Position numbers and translations under genes: made by a program. Positions 58,783 through 64,000 of a stretch of 64,000 nt of DNA are shown here, piece by piece. Under the pieces are notes generated by a model. It made no database searches. It was given only the letters and a program-made list of their open reading frames with translations, and was not told the origin of the DNA. Each line of letters begins with the position of its first letter. The first letter of the stretch is position 1. Source of the stretch: Pseudonocardia sp. DSM 110487 (GTDB lineage Bacteria; Actinomycetota; Actinomycetes; Mycobacteriales; Pseudonocardiaceae); the NCBI RefSeq assembly GCF_019468565.1, contig NZ_CP080521.1, positions 7,626,001-7,690,000 of the forward strand. Direction: 5' to 3'.

Positions 58783-59035
58783 CGGAACCGTAGGCCGTCG
58801 AAGAAGATCGCTGTGATGCGCACGGCTTCGTCCTGCCAGCCTTCCGTGCGCATTCCGCATGCTCCACGAGCAGCAGCAGGAAGCACCGCAGGGCCTCATC
58901 GGGAGCGTGCCGGGCGAGGAGTTCCGCGGGTGCGGCGCACAGCCGGTCGACCTCCACGCGGTACACCTCCTCGACGAGGGCTTCGCGCGTCTCGAAGTGC
59001 CGGTAGAGCGTGGAGGTACTCGCCGGGCCGCCGGA
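58783..59035 (-). pseudogene. Fragment of a TetR-family regulator
   Basis: The sequence starts inside the HTH ('TSTLYRHFETREALVEEVYR') and continues 'VEVDRLCAAPAELLARHAPD' and 'EALRCFLLLLVEHA'. It then shifts frame and ends with 'GWQDEAVRITAIFFDGLRFR'. The first HTH helices are missing, replaced by unrelated sequence. Probably an inactivated regulator of the neighbouring monooxygenase or epoxide hydrolase. Confidence 0.65.
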
Positions 59036-59148
59036 GTAATCGGCACTGGTGCCGTGGCAAGCTGCTGACGAAGCCTGGCGTCCGGAACTCAATACTCGGC
59101 CTGGTCATCCGGCTATCCACACTGTTCAACAAGTCCTGGCGCACGATG

Positions 59149-60273
59149 TCAGGCCGATTCCGGTTCCGGGACGAAGGCGGGTAGTGCGTCGAGGCTGTGG
59201 CGCACGGCCTCGGCACCGTAGGCGAACATCTGCCGCTCGTAGTCGCCGACCGCGCCGAGGAGGTACTGGCGGCCCTCGGCGGCCTCGATCAGGCAGCGGC
59301 GCAGCAGGTCGGCGTCGCATAGGGCTGTGTTCGCGCCGTTGCCGCCGGTCGGGGAAGTGGCGTGGATCGCGTCGCCGAGGAGCGTGACCGAACCTGGCGC
59401 CCAGCGCTCACGGGGCGCGACCACGCGGATGGATAGGAGGGTGCTGTTGTCCGGGTCGGACTGCTCGATGAGCGACTGCAGGTCCGAATGCCAGCCCTCC
59501 ATCCTGGACAGCGCGGCCTCCTGCGGGGTCGAAGCGCTGAGCGCGCCGTTCGGCGGCAGGATCATGGCCCAGCGCACGTAGTCACCGACATCGGGGAGGG
59601 TCACCTCGGGCGCCAGTTCCTCGGCCGCCTCCTTCGGCGGGGTGCGGAAACGCATCGCTCCGAGCAGCAGGCTCACCCCGTCCCCGGCGATCTTCGAGCC
59701 GAAGGCCCGCGACAGTCCGGCAACGCGCTCGGTCAGCGGTGTGCGGCCGATGACGAACCGGACGCCGGTGTCGGTCGGGGTGGTCTGTGGCGACAGCACC
59801 GCACGGACGGCGGAGCCGACCCCGTCCGCCCCGACTAGCACGTCGGCGGTGGCCGGGTCGCGGTGGGCGAACCGGGCTTCGACCTTGCCGTCGGCCAGCA
59901 CGTCATAGCCGGTCAGCGCGGCCCCGGTGTGCACAGTGAGACCGGTCAGCAGGAGGTGCCGGAGCACGTGCCGGTCGACCACGATCCCGCTCCTGCCGGA
60001 GCCGAGCTCGCCGATCTGGTTCAGCTGCGGGTCCAGGATCAGCCGCTCGCCATAGGCGTCACCGACGATCGCGTCCAGCAGTGGGTGCCAGCGCGGCGGC
60101 AGACAGCCGCGCAGCGCTTCGAACCCCACAGGGTTCAGCACGAGCCGGTAGCCCTGGAACCGCGCGGTGATCGCCGGGTCCCGCTCGTACACGTCGGCCT
60201 CGATCCCTGCGCCACGCAGGCCCTGCGCCAGGCACAGACCTCCCAGACCGGCTCCGACAACGGAAACGCGCAT
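59149..60273 (-). CDS. FAD-dependent monooxygenase (PHBH/TetX-like)
   Basis: From the ATG at 60273 the 374-residue flavoprotein opens with the Rossmann motif 'VSVVGAGLGGLCLAQGLRGA' and 'EADVYERDP'. It contains the DG motif 'DVLVGADGVGSAVRAVLSPQ' and the second FAD motif 'GSVTLLGDAIHATSPTGGNG' (GD...P). This is the aromatic-hydroxylase/TetX-type group, acting on small aromatics or drugs with NAD(P)H. It is divergent from a TetR gene with three GAACTAAGTTC-type operators between, so it is probably induced by its substrate. A hairpin (60302-60325) lies in its leader. Confidence 0.93.
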   Translation of the reverse strand: MRVSVVGAGLGGLCLAQGLRGAGIEADVYERDPAITARFQGYRLVLNPVGFEALRGCLPPRWHPLLDAIVGDAYGERLILDPQLNQIGELGSGRSGIVVDRHVLRHLLLTGLTVHTGAALTGYDVLADGKVEARFAHRDPATADVLVGADGVGSAVRAVLSPQTTPTDTGVRFVIGRTPLTERVAGLSRAFGSKIAGDGVSLLLGAMRFRTPPKEAAEELAPEVTLPDVGDYVRWAMILPPNGALSASTPQEAALSRMEGWHSDLQSLIEQSDPDNSTLLSIRVVAPRERWAPGSVTLLGDAIHATSPTGGNGANTALCDADLLRRCLIEAAEGRQYLLGAVGDYERQMFAYGAEAVRHSLDALPAFVPEPESA

Positions 60274-60301
60274 CACGCACCCCCAGAACAGACCTTCCGA
60301 A

Positions 60302-60325
60302 CGCCGCTCAGCCACCTGAGCGGCG
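60302..60325 (-). promoter_or_regulatory. Leader hairpin before the monooxygenase
   Basis: CGCCGCTCAG-CCAC-CTGAGCGGCG is a perfect 10-bp stem, 29 bp upstream of the monooxygenase ATG and between it and the operators. It would be transcribed, and could attenuate or stabilise the message. Confidence 0.5.
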
Positions 60326-60346
60326 CCACGCGAACCACGCAGACGG

Positions 60347-60396
60347 GAACTAAGTTCGACGAAGACGAACTAAGTTCTAGTCGGCGAACTTAGTTC
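60347..60396. promoter_or_regulatory. Three TetR operators
   Basis: GAACTAAGTTC occurs at 60347-60357 and 60367-60377, and its reverse complement GAACTTAGTTC at 60386-60396. Centres are about 20 and 19 bp apart, two helical turns, so dimers would stack on one DNA face. They fill the divergent promoter region. Confidence 0.85.
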
Positions 60397-60418
60397 GTGT
60401 CAAGCTAGTGTGGCCGGT

Positions 60419-61192
60419 ATGCCCTCCGATCCCCACCAACGCCGAGCAGCGCGTCACGCCCAGCCTGCTGGGGACTCTGCGACGTCACCACCGCGCAAGA
60501 AGCCCATCACCGTCGACCGGATCGCCGACGCCGCCCTGCGCGTCGTGGCCACCGAGGGCTACGACGCGCTGACCATCCGTCGAGTCGCGGCAGTGCTCGA
60601 CACCGGGCCGTCGTCGTTGTACGCGCACATCGTCAACAAGGACGACATCGACGATCTGCTCGTCGGCCGGCTCTACTCCGAGGTCGTGCTCCCCGAACCA
60701 GACCCGGCCACGTGGCGGAAGCAGACCCTCGACGTGTACGCGCAGATCCGCGACCAGTACCTGAAATACCCCGGGGTCTCCCGTGCCGCGCTGGGCACGG
60801 TCCCCACCAACCTCGACACGCTGCGGGTGCGCGAAGGGCTCTTGGCGATCCTGCTCGCCGGCGGAATCGAGCCGCAGACCGCCGCCTGGGTGCTCGACGC
60901 CCTGTCCCTCTACGTCAGCGCCTACGCCCTGGAGCAGTCGCTGGTCCAGCAGCGGCGGAAACACCCGGACCAGGAATGGGTCCTCAGCCGCGAGGAACTG
61001 CTACGCCGGTTCGCTGCGCTGCCGGCTGAGGCGTTTCCGCAGACCCGACGCTATGCCGCCGAGCTGACCTCCGGCACCGGACACGACCGGTTCGAGTTCA
61101 CCCTCGGCTTGATCATGGACAACCTCACCCCGCCCCAGCCGACAGCTTCATCCCCGCCGGATGGGTGCCGCACCCAGGGGCAGTGCAGATAG
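60419..61192 (+). CDS. TetR-family repressor with tetracycline-repressor-type C-terminal domain
   Basis: The 257-residue protein starts MPSDPHQRRAARHAQPAGDS, with the HTH 'ITVDRIADAALRVVATEGYD', 'ALTIRRVAAVLDTGPSSLYA' and 'HIVNKDDIDDLLVGRLYSEV'. The large C-terminal domain resembles TetR_C_1. It is divergent from the FAD monooxygenase, with three matching operators between. An upstream GTG at 60410 is possible. Likely ligand is the monooxygenase substrate. Confidence 0.93.
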   Translation: MPSDPHQRRAARHAQPAGDSATSPPRKKPITVDRIADAALRVVATEGYDALTIRRVAAVLDTGPSSLYAHIVNKDDIDDLLVGRLYSEVVLPEPDPATWRKQTLDVYAQIRDQYLKYPGVSRAALGTVPTNLDTLRVREGLLAILLAGGIEPQTAAWVLDALSLYVSAYALEQSLVQQRRKHPDQEWVLSREELLRRFAALPAEAFPQTRRYAAELTSGTGHDRFEFTLGLIMDNLTPPQPTASSPPDGCRTQGQCR

Positions 61193-61284
61193 TCAGCTCG
61201 AGGGCTCGGGGCGATCGCATCCAGTCCGGGACGCCGCGCACGAGCGCTCGCCACAAACGCCAAAAGTGACCTCGACCGGACAAC

Positions 61285-61315
61285 ATAGCCTGCTATGCTA
61301 CAGATAGCAGGCTAT
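61285..61315. promoter_or_regulatory. Inverted repeat operator of the MarR operon
   Basis: ATAGCCTGCTAT and ATAGCAGGCTAT (perfect 12-bp arms) surround a seven-base spacer, 17 bp before the first gene of the operon that encodes the MarR protein. Confidence 0.85.
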
Positions 61316-61332
61316 GAATCTGGAGGACCACC

Positions 61333-61581
61333 ATGAAACCGAACGCGCCCACGTCCCGCCCCAAGGGCAAGCAGATCCGCACCCAGCAGCGCGCCGCCCA
61401 CCTGGCCGCCGGGGCCGTTGTGCTGGTCGCGGTGTACGCGGGACCGCTGCTCGGCACGGTGTTCGCGGCGGTGGTCCAGTGGGTGGTCTTCCCCGCGTTG
61501 ATCCTCACCGGCATCGCCATGTGGAAGTGGCCCCGGATCCGGCGGGTGCTGCGCGGACGCGCCGTGGCAACGGCACGATGA
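61333..61581 (+). CDS. Small two-TM membrane protein
   Basis: The 82-residue protein starts MKPNAPTSRPKGKQIRTQQR. It has two hydrophobic helices ('AAGAVVLVAVYAGPLLGTVF', 'VVFPALILTGIAMWKWPRIR') and basic ends. Family not recognised. GGAGG precedes the ATG. Its stop overlaps the ATG of the 25-codon coupling ORF. Confidence 0.8.
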   Translation: MKPNAPTSRPKGKQIRTQQRAAHLAAGAVVLVAVYAGPLLGTVFAAVVQWVVFPALILTGIAMWKWPRIRRVLRGRAVATAR

Positions 61582-61655
61582 GCGAGCTTGCGAGCGAATC
61601 ATCGACACAGCGCCCGCGCGAAGCGCCGCCCGAGCGCAGCGAGGGCGTGCAATGA
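61578..61655 (+). CDS. 25-codon coupling micro-ORF (dispersed element, copy B)
   Basis: This small ORF fills the entire space between the two-TM gene and the MarR gene, with ATGA overlaps at both ends. The peptide begins MSELASESSTQRP. It is the second copy of the element at 13499-13579, almost identical over the first 36 bases and diverged after that except for gagcgcagcgagg at the end, which supplies the ribosome-binding site for MarR. Confidence 0.55.
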   Translation: MSELASESSTQRPREAPPERSEGVQ

Positions 61656-62134
61656 GCGCACCGCTACCTCCCGAGTCCTCGATCGGGTACCTGGTCAACC
61701 ACCTGGCACGGCTCCTCGCCCAGGCGCTGCGCGAGCGGATCGAACCCCACGGGGTGGTGCCCGGACAGTTCGCCCAGCTGCTGGCGCTCTACCAGGCCGA
61801 CGGCCTGACCCAGGCCGAACTGTGCGCCCGCGTGCAGGTCGAGCAACCCACCATGGCCAACACCCTTGCCCGCATGGAACGGGACGGACTGATCACCCGC
61901 ACCCCGGACCCGGCCGACCAGCGCCGCGCCCTGGTCCGGCTCACCGAGCGCGCCCGCCGGCTCGAACCCGACCTCGTCGCCGCCGCCCGAACCGTCAACA
62001 CCCTGGCCACCCACGGGCTCACCGACGACCAGATCACCACCTTCCACACGGCGCTGCACGCGGCCATCGCCAACCTCGAGGCTGCGCGCGGCCGCCGCGA
62101 CCAACCCCCACGAACCATGGAGACAGCACGATGA
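61652..62134 (+). CDS. MarR-family regulator
   Basis: The 160-residue protein has the MarR fold: 'SSIGYLVNHLARLLAQALRE', 'VVPGQFAQLLALYQADGLTQ', recognition helix 'ARVQVEQPTMANTLARMERD' and wing 'GLITRTPDPADQRRALVRLT'. It is third in a four-ORF operon whose promoter contains the 12-bp-armed palindrome, so autoregulation is likely. The ATG overlaps the micro-ORF stop, and its own stop overlaps the next gene (ATGA). Confidence 0.94.
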   Translation: MSAPLPPESSIGYLVNHLARLLAQALRERIEPHGVVPGQFAQLLALYQADGLTQAELCARVQVEQPTMANTLARMERDGLITRTPDPADQRRALVRLTERARRLEPDLVAAARTVNTLATHGLTDDQITTFHTALHAAIANLEAARGRRDQPPRTMETAR

Positions 62135-62637
62135 CCGACAGTGTTTCCCCTGCCGTCCCGCGAACTCTCGTCGCCGGTGTGGCGACCACCGCGGCCTTCG
62201 CCGTCGGATGCCTGCTCACCCAGGTCGCGACCGTCCCGATGTGGCGTCGCATGGATCCCGAGGCGTTCCTCCGACAGTTCGCCACCACCGGCCCCGCCAC
62301 CGGCGCCGTACTCGCCCCGATCGACATCGCCTCAATGACCCTGCTCGGCGTGGCGACCGCGTCGGCCGCCCGCCGTGACGCACCCGCCCGCGTACCGCTG
62401 GCGGCCGCCACCGCCGCCATGGCGGGAACCGTGCTGCTCTTCCCGGCATACTTCGCCCGCGCCAACGCCGCATTCCTCCGCCCCGGCTTCCCCACCGACG
62501 CCGTGCCCGCCGGGCTCGCCGCCTGGAACCGGTGGAACTGGGTACGGACCGGGCTGGCCCTGGCCGCGACCGTGCTCAGCGGGGCCGCGGTCGCCGCATC
62601 CGATCGCCCGCGTACATGGAGGCAGACCCCACGTTGA
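62131..62637 (+). CDS. DUF1772-like (anthrone-oxygenase-like) membrane protein
   Basis: The 168-residue protein has four hydrophobic segments. DUF1772-style features are an N-terminal TM followed by 'TVPMWRRMDPEAFLRQFATT', and a late 'GLAAWNRWNWVRTGLALAAT' (the NRWNxxRT pattern). Family members include small oxygenases of aromatic polyketides, but most are uncharacterised. Translationally coupled to the MarR gene and probably controlled by it. Confidence 0.85.
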   Translation: MTDSVSPAVPRTLVAGVATTAAFAVGCLLTQVATVPMWRRMDPEAFLRQFATTGPATGAVLAPIDIASMTLLGVATASAARRDAPARVPLAAATAAMAGTVLLFPAYFARANAAFLRPGFPTDAVPAGLAAWNRWNWVRTGLALAATVLSGAAVAASDRPRTWRQTPR

Positions 62638-62644
62638 CGATCCG

Positions 62645-63763
62645 TCAGGCCACCGCGACGGCGTCCGTGAGGGCGGGGTAATCGGTGTAGCCGCGGTGGT
62701 CGCCGCCGTACGCCCGGGACATGTCGGGCAATGCGAGCTCGGCGCTGTCGGCGAGGCGCGTGACCAGATCGGGGTTGGCGATGAAGAGCCGGCCGAAGGA
62801 GACGACGTCGGCGGCTCCGGCATCGACCAGATCGAGGCGGCGCGGGTGGTCGAGCGGGTCCGGTGTGGCGGCGTTCAGGATGAGGGCGCCGTCCCACGTG
62901 GACCTGAGGACCGGCGTGAGTCTCGAGTCACCTGCCTCGACGAGGTGCAGGTAGGCGAGGCCGAGGTCGTTGAGCTCCGAGACCAGCAGCGGGTACGTCG
63001 TGGCGTAGTCCGGCTCGTGGGTGTCGCCGAGTCCGTTGTTCGGCGAAATCCGCAGGCCGGTGCGATCGGCGCCGATGGCGTCGGCGACGGCGCGCGCGAC
63101 CTCGACGGTCAGCCGGATGCGGTTCTCGGGGCGTCCGCCCCACCGGTCGGTGCGACGGTTGGCGTTGGTCGCGAGGAACTGGTGCAGCAGGTAGCCGTTG
63201 GCGCCGTGGATCTCGACGCCGTCGAAGCCTGCGGCAACGGCGTTGCGGGCAGCATCGGCGAACTCGGCGACGGTGGCGAGGATCTCGTCCTCGGTCAGCT
63301 CCCGCGGGACGACGTGGTCCTGGAGGCCCGAGGGTGTGAAGATCTGTCCGGCGGCGCGGACCGGGGACGGTCCGACGGGGACGACGGTGTCGTGTCCGAC
63401 GGCGGCGGTCGTGCTCGGGTGGCCGATCCGACCGGTGTGCATGAGCTGCGCGACGATCGTCCCGCCGCGGGCGTGCACCGCATCGGTGACCGCCCGCCAG
63501 GTATCGATCTGGCTCGCGGAGTGGAGGCCGGGCGTCGACGGGTAGCCCTGGCCGGTCGGGCTGGGCTGGATCCCTTCGGTGACGATCAGCCCGGCGCCGG
63601 CGCGCTGGGAGTAGTAGGTCGCCATGTCGGACGTGGCGTGGGTGTCGAAGGACCGGCTGCGCGTCATCGGCGCCATCGCGATCCGGTTGCGCAGCCGCAG
63701 GCTGCCGAGCTGGACGGACTCGAAGGCCGTGCGGCGGATCTGGACGGTGGGGTGCTGGGACAT
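62645..63763 (-). CDS. Old yellow enzyme-type alkene reductase
   Basis: The 372-residue FMN enzyme has the OYE TIM barrel: 'IAMAPMTRSRSFDTHATSDM', 'AGLIVTEGIQPSPTGQGYPS', 'VAQLMHTGRIGHPSTTA', 'GFDGVEIHGANGYLLHQFLA' (the His of HGAxGYL), 'DRWGGRPENRIRLTVEVARA' and 'VVSFGRLFIANPDLVTRLAD'. It reduces activated C=C bonds with NADPH. It is convergent with the DUF1772 gene, and its promoter has an inverted repeat listed separately, next to the start of a regulator-like gene at the edge. Confidence 0.95.
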   Translation of the reverse strand: MSQHPTVQIRRTAFESVQLGSLRLRNRIAMAPMTRSRSFDTHATSDMATYYSQRAGAGLIVTEGIQPSPTGQGYPSTPGLHSASQIDTWRAVTDAVHARGGTIVAQLMHTGRIGHPSTTAAVGHDTVVPVGPSPVRAAGQIFTPSGLQDHVVPRELTEDEILATVAEFADAARNAVAAGFDGVEIHGANGYLLHQFLATNANRRTDRWGGRPENRIRLTVEVARAVADAIGADRTGLRISPNNGLGDTHEPDYATTYPLLVSELNDLGLAYLHLVEAGDSRLTPVLRSTWDGALILNAATPDPLDHPRRLDLVDAGAADVVSFGRLFIANPDLVTRLADSAELALPDMSRAYGGDHRGYTDYPALTDAVAVA

Positions 63764-63791
63764 CTGGTGCTCCTCGGTTGGTCGGCGGTTC

Positions 63792-63841
63792 AGTTAGCCG
63801 AACAACCAAGTCGTCGGGCCCTATTCCTTGTCCGGCTAACT
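63792..63841. promoter_or_regulatory. Operator pair before the alkene reductase
   Basis: AGTTAGCCG (63792-63800) and CGGCTAACT (63833-63841) are inverted copies of one site (TTGTYCGGCTAACT in both orientations), 41 bp centre to centre, within 30-80 bp of the reductase start. Confidence 0.6.
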
Positions 63842-63881
63842 TTCTTGTCGAGGGTGCAGCCCGTGCCTCGTCAGCGACCTC

Positions 63882-64000
63882 CTACTGGGCCTGGTCGGCG
63901 GCGACCTGCAGGCCGGCTTCGAGCTCTGCGAGCAGCGACAGCGTCTCGGCGGCGCGCCGCGGCGACAGCGCGGCGGTGGTGAGTCGCTCGAGGGCGGACC
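63882..64000 (-). CDS. C-terminal end of an unidentified, probably MarR-type, regulator (cut by window edge)
   Basis: The last 39 codons of a leftward gene read 'SALERLTTAALSPRRAAETL' and 'SLLAELEAGLQVAADQAQ' to a stop at 63882. Helical C-termini of this kind ('LSPRxAxxLxxLLxxL') are typical of MarR proteins, and the position upstream of the alkene reductase with operators between fits a regulator. The family is inference. Confidence 0.5.
   Translation of the reverse strand, partial: SALERLTTAALSPRRAAETLSLLAELEAGLQVAADQAQ

Noticed and set aside
1..64000. tRNA, rRNA or classical riboswitch
   Set aside because: No sequence with a convincing cloverleaf, T-loop (GTTCRA) context or rRNA signature was noticed by eye. 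A tRNAscan and Rfam search would settle it.

Overview
The window is very GC-rich and gene-dense, with many GTG/TTG starts and ATGA-type stop/start overlaps. It carries markers of an actinobacterium: a deazaflavin (F420)-type oxidoreductase, a CPWS DsbA/FrnE-like protein, lipobox transport proteins, and many LacI, TetR and MarR regulators. Gene content and style fit a soil member of the Pseudonocardiales. The genus is inference, because no rRNA or tRNA gene was seen.

Layout. 0-7.4 kb: a leftward amine/amino-acid block (APC permease, glutamine-synthetase-like ligase, a second APC permease with a ~400-residue repeat tail, and an XRE regulator cut by the window edge), preceded by a TPR protein and a decayed ORF. 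8.1-18 kb: a beta-glucuronide module. A LacI-type regulator (apparently frameshifted) lies beside a family-5/Opp-type ABC system (binding protein, permease, permease-ATPase fusion, ATPase) and a divergent GH2 beta-glucuronidase with two palindromic operators. An IS200/IS605 element (tnpA/tnpB) has landed inside the transporter operon. 18-21.3 kb: an exported beta-helix protein and a pair of unknown genes. 21.3-25.7 kb: LacI regulator, sugar-binding lipoprotein, Gfo/Idh/MocA dehydrogenase and TIM-barrel isomerase, ending abruptly. 25.8-35.7 kb: single enzymes and small operons with their own regulators (quinone oxidoreductase, CHAD protein/ABC exporter/TetR, DoxX/NmrA/MarR, GH127, a small lipoprotein). 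35.8-52.9 kb: a cell-envelope region with a MacAB-like exporter, two OmpR/EnvZ-type two-component systems, DedA protein, GT-C, GT2-GtrA and GT39 glycosyltransferases, and a membrane/GT4 fusion. 53-64 kb: oxalyl-CoA decarboxylase, SGNH hydrolase, epoxide hydrolase, FAD monooxygenase, a DUF1772-like protein and an old yellow enzyme, mostly next to a MarR or TetR gene with clear inverted-repeat operators.

The most unusual observations are: (1) a ~78-bp element, present twice, that forms a complete 25-26-codon micro-ORF linked by ATGA overlaps to the genes on both sides; (2) a >50-bp element with fixed internal spacing found in two intergenic regions 12.5 kb apart, containing an 11-bp-phased direct repeat typical of OmpR-class regulators; (3) fifteen consecutive 24-bp repeats encoding an acidic tail in a permease; (4) an IS605 whose TnpA has Cys where the catalytic Tyr is expected, while TnpB keeps its catalytic residues. 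I found no CRISPR array, prophage or recognisable defence island.
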